NCBI RefSeq assembly: GCF_003700275.1
Contig: NZ_RBRE01000025.1
Span: 1 to 39,987, forward strand
Source: Pseudomonas cichorii
Lineage (GTDB): Bacteria; Pseudomonadota; Gammaproteobacteria; Pseudomonadales; Pseudomonadaceae
Length of the DNA stretch: 39,987 bases
Reading direction: 5' to 3'
The position numbers were made by a program, and so were the translations under genes. The notes under the pieces were generated by a model. That model searched no databases, was not told where the DNA came from, and saw nothing but the letters and a program-made list of their open reading frames with translations. Shown one piece after another: positions 16,079 through 24,066 of this stretch (its first letter is position 1; the number at the start of each line of letters is the position of its first letter).

Positions 16079-18156
16079 CAGCCACCCACCGACATGGCAA
16101 CCATGCTTTCAAGCTCAAGGGGCGTCATCGGCTTCGAGGTGTGGATCTCGACCTTCTCGACATGCGTGCCGGGGCGCTGATTCATGGTTGTGTTCTGGAT
16201 GCTCTGCATCAGTCCTCCACGGGGAACAGATAGGGGTTTACTCGGGCTGATCGAGGGCACGCTCGACGTGCGCGGCTCTTGCGCTTGTGGCAGGCCTGGC
16301 GGCATCAGCATTTCGTTGAGCGGTAATGAAAATGGGGCTTTCTGGGCCGGGGCAGATGCCCCGGGCAGATCTGGAATACCAGCGGCCACTGGCAATGTGG
16401 CCTTTGCCCCGGGCAGATCCGGCACCTCGGGCGGCGCTGGCAGATCACTGAAAACAGCATCGATCTTCACGCCCGGGATTTTGTTCAGGATCTCGATCAG
16501 GCCGCTTACTGCGGTCTTGAAGATGTTGACGATTCCGTCCCAAGCGACCTTGGCCATGCCGCTCCAGCCGCCGATCTTGCCGAACCAGTCCGAAAGCGCC
16601 TGCAACTGGCCAGCGATCCACTGAAACGCGGCGGTATTCATCAGCGCGCCGGTCCATTGGTCCCAGTAGACGATTGCGGCAGCAACGACAGCGACAAGGG
16701 CAACGATGCCGGCAACAATCAGCAGCGCCGGGTTTGCCAACAGGGCGGCGTTGGCCAGCCAAATCGCGCCTTGCCACAACATCATGGCGGTGCGACCGAT
16801 GACCAACGCGGTGTACAGCGTCGTCATCACCACCACCAACGCAGTGATATACAAGGCGTTCAGGATGAACATCGCAATCGACTTGTAGCCCTGCCAATTA
16901 AGCAGCTTCCAGACCGTGACCATGCCCAGCCAGGCCATCTTGCTGATTCCGACGACCATCGTCAGCGCGGCCATTGCAGCGGTAATACCCAGAATAATCA
17001 GCGCGGTAATGCCGATCACGCGGGTGATGTTCGGGAAGATCTGTGTCCAGCGGGTCAACGTGGCGGCAATGCTCACCAGCTTATCCATCAGCGGTGTCAG
17101 CGTCGGAATCAGGGCCTGACCAAAGGACGTGCGCAGCGCGTGTACTGCAGACGAAAACTGCATCCACGGATCCACCATGGCCTTTGCCATCTTGTCAGCG
17201 TTTTCGAGGCCTCGGACTTTGCCCAGGGCGTCGATACCGTTGCGCAGCCGGTCGGTGTCCTTGGCCAGCGAGCCGAGCACCTGGGCACCCTCACCGCCGA
17301 ACGCTTCCATCAACTTGCTGCCGGCCGAGGCGCTGGTCAGGTCGCCGTACTTGGCCTGCAGCTTGTCCAGGATCTCCAGCATCGGCAGCGTGTTGCCCGC
17401 TGAATCCGTGAGCTTCATGCCGAGCTTTTCGGACGCAGCGCCGATATTTTCAAAGAACGCTTTATAGCGTCCGCCGGCATCGCCGCCTTCCATTGTGCTG
17501 CTCAGCGAGCCGATCACGGCCATCTGCTCCGCGACACTGACGCCGGCTTGGGTCGCGATTGCGCCGACTTCTTTAAAAGCGTCCTTGAGCTGCGCGCCGT
17601 CCGTCCTGAACAACTGCACAGCCAGGGCCGTCTGGCCTCCCAGTTGCTCGACCCAAGCGCCTTTACCCATGGCGTCGGCCTGACCTTTGAACAGGTTGTA
17701 CATCGTGCCGACGTACGCGCCCATAGTTGCCGCGTCGGACTTTGTGGCCTTGGCCAAGAGGTTGCTGGTGTTCGTGAAGGTGGCCAGTTGGTCGCCGGCC
17801 AGGCCTTTGATTGCACCGCTGATGCTGTAGGCCGAGGCGGCAAATTCGACGGCGTTGGCCCCGTAAGCGATGGAAAATTCCAGTGCTTTTCGGTTCAGCG
17901 ACTCAAGTGCATCCTCGGCCACGCCGAGGGAACGGACCTCGCCCAAGGCGCGATTCATTTCAAGCGCTGGCTGCAGTGATTCGTTGATGGCCACGCCTGC
18001 GCCGACCAGCCCCGCAAGACCGGTGCCCATCTGTTTGATGTTGTTTTCGCCCTGTTCAGCCAAGTCTGAAAATGTGGTTTTCACCTTGTTCAGAGGGGCA
18101 CTGACCTTGTCGGTAAGGCTCAGGATGAACGCGAGGCGAGCGGAACGATCAGCCAT
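16078..18156 (-). CDS. Tail tape measure protein
   Basis: A 692-aa protein that sets tail length. The N-terminal 350 residues are helical with the phage_tail tape-measure signature (LEFSIAYGANAVEFAASAYS; LMEAFGGEGAQVLGSLA). Residues about 380-500 contain several hydrophobic helices (IGITALIILGITAAMAALTM; LLIVAGIVALVAVVAAAIVY), which are ejected into the host membrane in such proteins. The C-terminus is Pro-rich and then conserved. It starts 9 bases after the E' stop, as usual for tape genes behind the frameshifted chaperones. Confidence 0.92.
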   Translation of the reverse strand: MADRSARLAFILSLTDKVSAPLNKVKTTFSDLAEQGENNIKQMGTGLAGLVGAGVAINESLQPALEMNRALGEVRSLGVAEDALESLNRKALEFSIAYGANAVEFAASAYSISGAIKGLAGDQLATFTNTSNLLAKATKSDAATMGAYVGTMYNLFKGQADAMGKGAWVEQLGGQTALAVQLFRTDGAQLKDAFKEVGAIATQAGVSVAEQMAVIGSLSSTMEGGDAGGRYKAFFENIGAASEKLGMKLTDSAGNTLPMLEILDKLQAKYGDLTSASAGSKLMEAFGGEGAQVLGSLAKDTDRLRNGIDALGKVRGLENADKMAKAMVDPWMQFSSAVHALRTSFGQALIPTLTPLMDKLVSIAATLTRWTQIFPNITRVIGITALIILGITAAMAALTMVVGISKMAWLGMVTVWKLLNWQGYKSIAMFILNALYITALVVVMTTLYTALVIGRTAMMLWQGAIWLANAALLANPALLIVAGIVALVAVVAAAIVYWDQWTGALMNTAAFQWIAGQLQALSDWFGKIGGWSGMAKVAWDGIVNIFKTAVSGLIEILNKIPGVKIDAVFSDLPAPPEVPDLPGAKATLPVAAGIPDLPGASAPAQKAPFSLPLNEMLMPPGLPQAQEPRTSSVPSISPSKPLSVPRGGLMQSIQNTTMNQRPGTHVEKVEIHTSKPMTPLELESMVAMSVGG

Positions 18157-18165
18157 GATGCGGTG

Positions 18166-18620
18166 TTATCCGTTAAATGCATGGGAAATGCCGTTGGCGA
18201 CGGCGAATTCCAGGCGTTTGAAATACTCATCTTCAAGCCATTTGGCCGTGCCCATGTTTTCGATAGTGGGCACGGCACCGGGTAGCCAGCGCTGGGTCAG
18301 GGCCAATAGCTGACCCAGCCCGTCTTCGGTCAGGCGCTCGGCGTGGTCGAGGGCTTTTTTACGATCACGTCAACGTCTGGCGAATACTCCTCGAGCAGTG
18401 CGCCGGCGATTGTCATCGTGGTGACCGGGTTTTCCAGCAGCGGCTTGAGCCGGGCTTTCTCGTCCTGTGCGACGGTGCCCATCAGCAAGTTGTGAGCCGG
18501 AGCAACCTTGTTGTTCTGGGTCGTCGAGTTGAAATACTTGGTGATGTCCAGGGGGGTCAGGCTGAACGTGAACTCTTGCGAGCCGACTACCAGGATGATG
18601 CTGCGATTTACTTCGTTCAT
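18166..18620 (-). CDS. Tail assembly chaperone E+E' (programmed -1 frameshift product)
   Basis: The 0-frame gene E (18330..18620, 96 aa) contains the heptamer A AAA AAG at 18360..18354, in the correct phase (codons 88-89, both Lys). A -1 slip there bypasses the E stop and reads 62 more codons (ALDHAERLTEDGLGQLLALT onward) to a TAA at 18168..18166, giving a 151-aa fusion. The extension has a good coding character and its own frame lacks a start. This matches gpE/E' of P2 and gpG/GT of lambda, chaperones that act on the tape measure protein. The gene lies directly upstream of the tape gene. The phase and heptamer are seen; frameshift efficiency is not known. Confidence 0.85.
18330..18620 (-). 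CDS. Tail assembly chaperone E (0-frame product)
   Basis: A 96-aa protein ending TTPSA, in the position of P2 gpE between the lysis genes and the tape measure. The start overlaps the Rz stop (18620..18617). The sequence FTFSLTPLDITKYFNSTTQN followed by helical LKPLLENPVTTMTIAGALLE is typical of tail chaperones. It is the more abundant product if frameshifting is partial. Confidence 0.82.
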   Translation of the reverse strand: MNEVNRSIILVVGSQEFTFSLTPLDITKYFNSTTQNNKVAPAHNLLMGTVAQDEKARLKPLLENPVTTMTIAGALLEEYSPDVDVIVKKPSTTPSA

Positions 18621-19144
18621 TGCGTTACTTCCATTCGTTTGAGTGTTTTTTCGGTTGCCGATGTGCCAAAAACGACACGGCGGATGTAGTCCTGCTGGCC
18701 CAGGATCATTTCCCGGGTAAGGGCGAGTTCGTCTCGGAGGGTGAAATAATCCGGTCGAGCGTCTGCAGAGAGTTCGGCGGTGCCTGCATCAGCCAGGCTG
18801 GCGGCTCCGGAATCTGCGGCGTTGGGCACAACGCAGGTGGCTTTGACGAGCAGCCGCTTATTGAGCTGATTAACATCGAGCTGCAGAGCGCGGTTTTTAG
18901 TACGTGCATGGTTCAGGGCCTCGGTACGTTCGTTGTCGACCTGGTTACGGGCGTCAAGCATTACGGCGGTCTTGCGGGCCGCTTCGCGGGCGGCCTCCAG
19001 CTCCTCGTTGGCGGTCGATAGTTGCTCTTGAGTGCCGGTCAGCTTGAGCCGGGTGGCATCCAGCTCGTCGGCCAGGTAACAGGCCAGCCCCACCAGACCG
19101 GCCAGCAACAGAAAGACCAGGATGTGTCGAAGGCCGATTGTCAT
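18617..19144 (-). CDS. Inner-membrane spanin (Rz-like)
   Basis: A 175-aa protein. An N-terminal membrane anchor (ILVFLLLAGLVGLACYLADE) is followed by a long coiled coil of about 70 residues (LSTANEELEAAREAARKTA and onward), then a periplasmic C-terminus. I chose the ATG at 19144, which overlaps the endolysin stop (ATGA). Longer in-frame starts would lie inside the endolysin gene and lack a signal. It works with Rz1 to fuse inner and outer membranes at lysis. Confidence 0.78.
   Translation of the reverse strand: MTIGLRHILVFLLLAGLVGLACYLADELDATRLKLTGTQEQLSTANEELEAAREAARKTAVMLDARNQVDNERTEALNHARTKNRALQLDVNQLNKRLLVKATCVVPNAADSGAASLADAGTAELSADARPDYFTLRDELALTREMILGQQDYIRRVVFGTSATEKTLKRMEVTQ
18706..18909 (-). 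CDS. Outer-membrane spanin lipoprotein (Rz1-like), embedded in Rz
   Basis: A 67-aa product in a different frame inside the Rz-like gene. It has a short signal with hydrophobic residues and the lipobox ISGC (C20), followed by a Pro-rich sequence (KPPALCPTPQIPEPPAWLM). That is the classic Rz1 pattern: a small lipoprotein that pairs with Rz. Embedding in another frame is known for lambda Rz1. It is easily missed by gene callers. Confidence 0.72.
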   Translation of the reverse strand: MHVLKTALCSSMLISSISGCSSKPPALCPTPQIPEPPAWLMQAPPNSLQTLDRIISPSETNSPLPGK

Positions 19145-19671
19145 TTCAGGCAAAGCTCCATCTCTGCGATCCGGCGCTTGTGCAACCCGGGAACGAATTG
19201 TTTGGTGCCGTCGGCACGGGTCACGTAGGCCCACACCGGGCGGCCATCGGAGCCATACGCAAGAGCACGACAGCCTTCTGCGATGCGCCCTGCGTTGATA
19301 AGGGCCAAGGCGCGACTGGCGCACGTGCTCGGCACCCCGACGTTGTGGCCATGGCTGTACAACGCATCAAAGGTGGCCTGGCGGATATTCGGGTTCGTGA
19401 GGCAGTCGGCCAATGCCAACTGGCCCTTGGTGACAACACGCTTCTCGACTTCGGCGCAGAGTTCATCAGACCAGTAGTCGCCGACCGCCACGGGGTACGG
19501 GCTGGTGTGTTTGGTGATGCCGGCACACACGGTCGGCAATCCCTGGGCGAGCGGATCGGAGTAGACGACGTTCTGCCCCTTGCCTTCCCAATCGCCCAGA
19601 AAGCTCATCAACGTGCCGCTGCCCAGCACCAGCGCAAGGGCCCCGGTGACGATCCTGGTACGCAGGCTCAT
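19141..19671 (-). CDS. Endolysin, GH24 lysozyme family, probable SAR type
   Basis: A 176-aa muramidase that cleaves the peptidoglycan glycan strand. The likely catalytic residues are E29 (DWEGK), D39 (VYSDP) and T47 (LPTVC), with T4-like spacing. The N-terminus has a weakly hydrophobic Gly/Ala/Ser-rich segment (IVTGALALVLGSGTLMSFLG), as in signal-arrest-release endolysins that wait in the inner membrane. The start overlaps the holin stop, and the gene is followed by Rz/Rz1. Confidence 0.85.
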   Translation of the reverse strand: MSLRTRIVTGALALVLGSGTLMSFLGDWEGKGQNVVYSDPLAQGLPTVCAGITKHTSPYPVAVGDYWSDELCAEVEKRVVTKGQLALADCLTNPNIRQATFDALYSHGHNVGVPSTCASRALALINAGRIAEGCRALAYGSDGRPVWAYVTRADGTKQFVPGLHKRRIAEMELCLK

Positions 19672-19874
19672 GGCTTCACCTTCCAGTCACGCAGCATCTG
19701 CCGGTACTTGGGGGCCAGCAGAACGATCTGCAGCACCATGTACAGGGCGGTGAGCATGTAGGCGACCGCTGACCAATCGACGGTTCCTGTCGCGCCGGTG
19801 GCGGCCACACCGATGGCGGGCGACGCCTTTGCAAGTGCGATGGCGGTGTCCTGGGCGGCCTGATTAGTGCTCAT
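19668..19874 (-). CDS. Holin (pinholin-like small membrane protein)
   Basis: A 68-aa protein. I start it at the ATG at 19874 (MSTNQAAQ), which overlaps the previous stop; longer starts would read through the TraR-like gene. A short Gly/Ala-rich segment (IGVAATGATGTV) precedes one clear membrane helix (AVAYMLTALYMVLQIVLLAP), followed by a basic tail (KYRQMLRDWKVKP). Size, position before the endolysin, and pairing with a SAR endolysin all suggest a holin or pinholin that times lysis. Confidence 0.68.
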   Translation of the reverse strand: MSTNQAAQDTAIALAKASPAIGVAATGATGTVDWSAVAYMLTALYMVLQIVLLAPKYRQMLRDWKVKP

Positions 19875-20086
19875 CGGCGAAGTCCTTTTTCGATAAGGGT
19901 CTGGCAAGGCACACAGCGAGTGATGCCGCCCAGCGCCTGGCGCGCCTGAGGGATCTCGCAATCGCAGTCTTCACAGTGGGTGAGGCTTGGGCCTGTGGGG
20001 CGTGGCTTGGCCAGCGCGGTGGCAATGGCCTGGTCGCGCTGTCGCTGCTCAAGGGCTTGGGCACGGTCGAACGGGCACACCATCAA
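19871..20086 (-). CDS. TraR/DksA-type zinc finger protein
   Basis: A 71-aa protein with the four-cysteine finger CEDCDCEIP...CVPC near the C-terminus and an N-terminal helix. Small phage TraR/DksA-like proteins can bind RNA polymerase and mimic DksA/ppGpp effects. Its place in the late operon between the tube and holin genes, with ATGA overlaps on both sides, is common in P2-like phages of Pseudomonas. The action on polymerase is inferred from the family. Confidence 0.8.
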   Translation of the reverse strand: MMVCPFDRAQALEQRQRDQAIATALAKPRPTGPSLTHCEDCDCEIPQARQALGGITRCVPCQTLIEKGLRR

Positions 20087-20535
20087 GCCAGGCCCTCGAT
20101 CTCGGAAGCAGCCAGGTAGGGGATGCCATCGATGTGAACAAAGTCGGGGCTGGTGACGTCGTACTGCACCTTCACCGTGGACTTTGTGCCGCCTTTTGGG
20201 TCGATGCTCAGCAGGCTGGACAGACGGATCTTGCAGCCGAAGGCCTCATACTTGATCTCGTCTTCGCCAGCCTTCGCGTAGAAAACGATGTCGAACGGTT
20301 CAATCTGTCGAAAACTGCCGGCTGATGCCGCCTGCTCTTTGAGCAGTTTGAAATTGACGATATCAAGCTCAAGTTCGCCCGCTGCCGAGACGTCACCATC
20401 CACATGGCCATTCGGTACACCACGGTTCTGGCTGACAGCGGTGTTATCGGTGATATCCAGGGTTGCGGCTTCCACATGAACCTTGCTGTCACCGAGGTTC
20501 ACATCAAAACTCTTGCCGCCAATACGTGTTGCCAT
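20083..20535 (-). CDS. Tail tube protein (DUF2597-type)
   Basis: A 150-aa protein directly downstream of the sheath gene, where P2 has FII. It is beta-rich (GGKSFDVNLGDSKVHVEAAT; PFDIVFYAKAGEDEIKYEAF), of a tube-forming size, and matches the DUF2597 pattern of HP1-like phages. It forms the inner tube around which the sheath contracts. Confidence 0.78.
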   Translation of the reverse strand: MATRIGGKSFDVNLGDSKVHVEAATLDITDNTAVSQNRGVPNGHVDGDVSAAGELELDIVNFKLLKEQAASAGSFRQIEPFDIVFYAKAGEDEIKYEAFGCKIRLSSLLSIDPKGGTKSTVKVQYDVTSPDFVHIDGIPYLAASEIEGLA

Positions 20536-20537
20536 GA

Positions 20538-21653
20538 TTACTCCGCTTCGTTCGTCGACAGATCCAGCGCCAGGTTGGCGGTGATGTCTTTGGGGCAGTT
20601 CAGGGGGCGCAGGGTCAGGAATGCGACCACAGCGGTCTTGCTGGTCCAGCTCAATACGATGGAAGCCTTGGTTGGCTGCTCGATCTCGCCGGGAAACACG
20701 TTCGCGCCAACCGTGGTGGACTTGGCCATCCGGCGCAGGGGGGCCATCAGCGCGGTGCGATTCACTTCCATGCTGTTCGCCGAACTGTTCAGGCGACGAT
20801 CACCGATGCGCTGAATCAGCAGGACACGCACACGGCGCGCAGCCTTATCCAGGACACGCAGGTATTCGATGACCTGGACATCGGCCCCAGGGGCGGCAAG
20901 CAAATTGCCGTCGCCCCAGTACACGCCTGGATAGCCGGCGTAGGTTTGCGTCACAGAAAGGCGAGCAGCGTCGAGAACGGCACGGGTAGCCGACTGCAGA
21001 GGAATGCCGTCCTTGTCCGAAGGCGTGGCCCCCAGCCCCTCAACCGCGCCGGTTGCCACCCTCATGGGGGTATCGGCAATGCTGGTGGCCGCATTTGCCA
21101 GTCGGCCCGCCAATACGCCCAGATCGTTGCCGTGCAATTGAGGAACAACCACCACGCGATCAGCTACCAGGTCAGCGACCAGGTCGCGCTGCTCGATCTG
21201 GTATTCCGCCCAGGTCTGGGCGGGGGTAATGCCCGCCGTCGCGGCCAGGATGAACATCCGGCGACCGTAGGTGTTCTGTACGCCTATTGCCGCCGCATTC
21301 ATCGCGGTCAGCTCGGCTTCATCCGTCACCGGCTTGGTAATCACCGCCGCTTCGACGTCATAGCCGTGCTGCTGTGCATAGGTCAGCGCGGTGGACCAGT
21401 CGCCGTCTGCAGTGACTGGCGCAGCCAGGCATGCCCAGCGATCACCGCCGTTTGCCCGTGCTGCAATGATTTGGGTCTTCAGATCACTGGCCGGAATGCC
21501 CAGTTGGACGTCCAGATCACTTTCAGTATTGAGGGCCAGGATCTGGCCTATGTTCTTGGCCCCAGGGCCGATGAACAGGAACAGCCGCTCGACCTCGGTA
21601 CTGGTGCCTTGTCCAAGGTTGAGATTGTTGACGGAGACTCTGCCGAGTGCCAT
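20538..21653 (-). CDS. Contractile tail sheath protein (DUF2586-type)
   Basis: A 371-aa protein that begins MALGRVSVNNLNLGQGT and shows VERLFLFIGPGAKNIGQILA, the DUF2586 sheath pattern. The C-terminal half contains GVYWGDGNLLAAPGADVQVI and YLRVLDKAARRVRVLLIQRI, typical sheath C-terminal motifs. Its position before the tube gene and its size fit FI of P2/HP1. The sheath contracts to drive the tube through the envelope. Confidence 0.85.
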   Translation of the reverse strand: MALGRVSVNNLNLGQGTSTEVERLFLFIGPGAKNIGQILALNTESDLDVQLGIPASDLKTQIIAARANGGDRWACLAAPVTADGDWSTALTYAQQHGYDVEAAVITKPVTDEAELTAMNAAAIGVQNTYGRRMFILAATAGITPAQTWAEYQIEQRDLVADLVADRVVVVPQLHGNDLGVLAGRLANAATSIADTPMRVATGAVEGLGATPSDKDGIPLQSATRAVLDAARLSVTQTYAGYPGVYWGDGNLLAAPGADVQVIEYLRVLDKAARRVRVLLIQRIGDRRLNSSANSMEVNRTALMAPLRRMAKSTTVGANVFPGEIEQPTKASIVLSWTSKTAVVAFLTLRPLNCPKDITANLALDLSTNEAE

Positions 21654-21667
21654 TGCGTGATGCCTCG

Positions 21668-22339
21668 TTAGCGGGGTGCAGTGATGATTTGGCGCAGTAC
21701 CAGGTTCACCATGGCTTTGGTTTCACTGGGGTTGGCACCAAGGAATTGGCGGGCAGGAAGCTTTATTTCCCAGCTCTGTGCGCCAGTTGAAGCCTTGCGT
21801 TCGTTGTCCAGGACACGGATCAGCAGGCCAGCTTTCGGGTACTCCAGGTGCTGCTGGATCCAGGCCACACTTGGTTTTGTGGCCGTTTTCTTGCCTGGCA
21901 GACGGACCTTGTAGCCGAGCTGTCGCAAGCGCTTGGCTTGTTTTTCGGTAGCCGCGGTACCTGGCGGCACTTCGGTCAGCTTGCGCATTTGCTGAGCCGT
22001 CACACGCTCTGATGCGCCTTCGTGCTGCTGCGAGGCCACGTAGCGGGTCAGGCGGTTGCGCCAGCCCAGCTCTGCCTCGTCATCACTCAGGCGAACGACA
22101 TCGAGCAGCTTGGCTAGGCCGGCTTCCATCTTCTTGCCCTTGCCAGAACCCTTGCGCGGGGCAAATGGCGAGCCGTCCAGGTTGACCTGGTTACGCACGC
22201 GCTGACGACTGAGTGAGCGCACACGTTTGCTGACGTTGTTCATCAGGCGGCGGCGCTTTTGCGGCGGCAAGGCCAGCAGCTCCAGCAGATCCTGAGCTTC
22301 AAGCATCCCGCGAATGTCGAGATTCAAGGCATCAGTCAT
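21668..22339 (-). CDS. Tail completion/virion morphogenesis protein (gpS-like)
   Basis: A 223-aa protein, started at the ATG at 22339 (MTDALNLD), which overlaps the previous gene; it is basic and helical (PPQKRRRLMNNVSKRVRSLS). The Phage_tail_S-type segments RVRNQVNLDGSPFAPRKGSG and LIRVLDNERKASTGAQSWEI are visible. In P2, gpS works with gpR to finish the tail and attach it to the head. At 223 aa it is longer than P2 gpS, with an inserted basic middle. Confidence 0.8.
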   Translation of the reverse strand: MTDALNLDIRGMLEAQDLLELLALPPQKRRRLMNNVSKRVRSLSRQRVRNQVNLDGSPFAPRKGSGKGKKMEAGLAKLLDVVRLSDDEAELGWRNRLTRYVASQQHEGASERVTAQQMRKLTEVPPGTAATEKQAKRLRQLGYKVRLPGKKTATKPSVAWIQQHLEYPKAGLLIRVLDNERKASTGAQSWEIKLPARQFLGANPSETKAMVNLVLRQIITAPR

Positions 22340-22778
22340 TGCGAACGACCTCGCCCTGCTCCGCGATCCACAATTCATAGGGGATCGTCGACCAGCGTTT
22401 GCCGTACGCTTCGATCTCGCCGTCTGGATCCTCAGTCAGGAACTGCGCTTCGACGAACTGAACACTGATGGTGACGTCGGCCAGGTCCTGGGCCAGGTCG
22501 GTGACATCGATACTCAGAACAGGTGCCGGCAGATCGTCCCGGTCGTCATCATGGGCTTCCAGCCAACTGCCCAGGAGCGCCATCAGGCGCGCTGGTTGGC
22601 CGTTAAAGTCATCCATGCTCAGATGCCCGGTGTACGACATATCACCCATGTACATGCCGTTCTCTTCTGGCTTCCAGATCAACTCCTGGGAAGCATCCGT
22701 CACCCAACTGTCGAACTGCTCAGGCAGCACCAGGTTGAAGGACTTGAGGTAGTCGGTCAGGGCACGGATTTTGTTCAT
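22332..22778 (-). CDS. Tail completion protein (gpR-like)
   Basis: A 148-aa protein of the P2 gpR family, with the start IRALTDYLKSFNLVLPEQFD and the ending STIPYELWIAEQGEVVRND. It lies between the head completion and gpS-like genes as in P2. Its start overlaps the gpL-like stop (ATGA). Confidence 0.82.
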   Translation of the reverse strand: MNKIRALTDYLKSFNLVLPEQFDSWVTDASQELIWKPEENGMYMGDMSYTGHLSMDDFNGQPARLMALLGSWLEAHDDDRDDLPAPVLSIDVTDLAQDLADVTISVQFVEAQFLTEDPDGEIEAYGKRWSTIPYELWIAEQGEVVRND

Positions 22779-23254
22779 AGCAGTGCCACCGTGATGCGGC
22801 CACGTCCCTGAATAGCCCGAATAGCCTGCTGGCTGCGCGCCAGAAGGTTTGCAGATGATTCGGGGGCTTCCTTGCCGGTGTTCTCGGCAGTTTCGCGGCG
22901 GGTTGCCGTAGCGAACTGGGGCAGCAGCTCGGCCTTGGCCCGGTAGTAGACGGCCTGGCGATAAAGCTCTGCGATGTAGGTGCGCTCTGGCAGCACGGTG
23001 GTGTCTGCGGATTCAACGTCTGACACTCCAGCCGCCTGCCATTGCGCTTTTTTCCTGGCCAGATCGGTGTTCACCGACCCCATGGCCAGATTCAGTTCAG
23101 TGACCTGCAGATCCACCAGTTGATCGGCTCGCAAGCGATGGGTCCGCTGGAACTCGCCCAGGTCGAGATCGGGCCAAAAGCCGTCGTTCTCGGTCTTGCG
23201 CGGTGTTGCGCTGGTGGTCGGGGTTCCGGAAAAGCCCATCTGCAGGTCACTCAA
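22775..23254 (-). CDS. Head completion protein (gpL-like)
   Basis: A 159-aa protein. The core segment DGFWPDLDLGEFQRTHRLRA and YIAELYRQAVYYRAKAELLP match the P2 gpL family that completes the filled head. The C-terminal part ends ARSQQAIRAIQGRGRITVAL. It is separated from the small terminase gene by 86 noncoding bases. Confidence 0.84.
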   Translation of the reverse strand: MSDLQMGFSGTPTTSATPRKTENDGFWPDLDLGEFQRTHRLRADQLVDLQVTELNLAMGSVNTDLARKKAQWQAAGVSDVESADTTVLPERTYIAELYRQAVYYRAKAELLPQFATATRRETAENTGKEAPESSANLLARSQQAIRAIQGRGRITVALL

Positions 23255-23340
23255 ATAGGGCAGGTTGCGGCTTCAGGTAAGGCCGGGGCCATAAATGGCT
23301 CGGTCTTTCCGTGGCAGCTCCCTGCGGGTGGGAAGATGGT

Positions 23341-24066
23341 TTAACTGGTTGCGGTCGTGGTCGCGTTGCGCTGCTTGGCCAGGGCCTTGCGGCATTGCTT
23401 GATGCGCTCGCCGTTGCCGGCCTTTGCGTACAGCTCGGTAGAGCGCTCAAAATGCTTAAGCGCGGTTTCCCATTCCTCGTCGGCCATGGCACGCATACCG
23501 ATCAGCTTGTGGTACTTGCTGGGGATCTGTTCAGGCAGTGCCCACTCCCCGTCGACACGCGGCAGCAGATCGGACAGATAGGGCTCCGGACTGCGACCGG
23601 CGCTGTACTGCGCATAGGCCCACTCGATCACCGCATCGGCAACAAAGGTCGGGATGTCCCGCTTGAAGCGCTCCGGCATCTCCTGGCCCTGGTCCATGGC
23701 GAACTGGGCCAGTTCGTGCCCGGCATCGAACTGCACGGTGTCGAACAGCCAGATCATCACCGTGACCAGGACGCGATTCGGCAGCTTCAGGCCCGACTCA
23801 CGGTATCGCTGGACGTAGGGCAGATATTTGGGCAGCAGCTCGCTACGTTTCAGCTCTTGCTTGGCAGACGTGACTTTCAGATCACTGAGGCGCAGAAGAT
23901 CCTGGTCCAGGGCTGCTTCCAGCAACGCCAGGTTCTTGCGAGCATTGGCCGGACTCTTGAGCGCGTTGTCAGCGCTATAAGGAAGCGCTGCAGCAATAGC
24001 AGCACTCTCTACAGCGACTGCGCCCTCGGCCAGGACACGGCGCTTGTGCGCCAGGGCCAGGCTCAT
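23341..24066 (-). CDS. Terminase endonuclease subunit (gpM-like)
   Basis: A 241-aa protein matching P2 gpM in size and place. Visible features include HKRRVLAE near the start, YLPYVQRYRESGLKLPNRVL, VMIWLFDTVQFDAGHELAQF, and a C-terminal helical segment (ETALKHFERSTELYAKAGNG). It cuts cos DNA with the large subunit. The start overlaps the capsid stop (ATGA). Confidence 0.88.
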   Translation of the reverse strand: MSLALAHKRRVLAEGAVAVESAAIAAALPYSADNALKSPANARKNLALLEAALDQDLLRLSDLKVTSAKQELKRSELLPKYLPYVQRYRESGLKLPNRVLVTVMIWLFDTVQFDAGHELAQFAMDQGQEMPERFKRDIPTFVADAVIEWAYAQYSAGRSPEPYLSDLLPRVDGEWALPEQIPSKYHKLIGMRAMADEEWETALKHFERSTELYAKAGNGERIKQCRKALAKQRNATTTATS

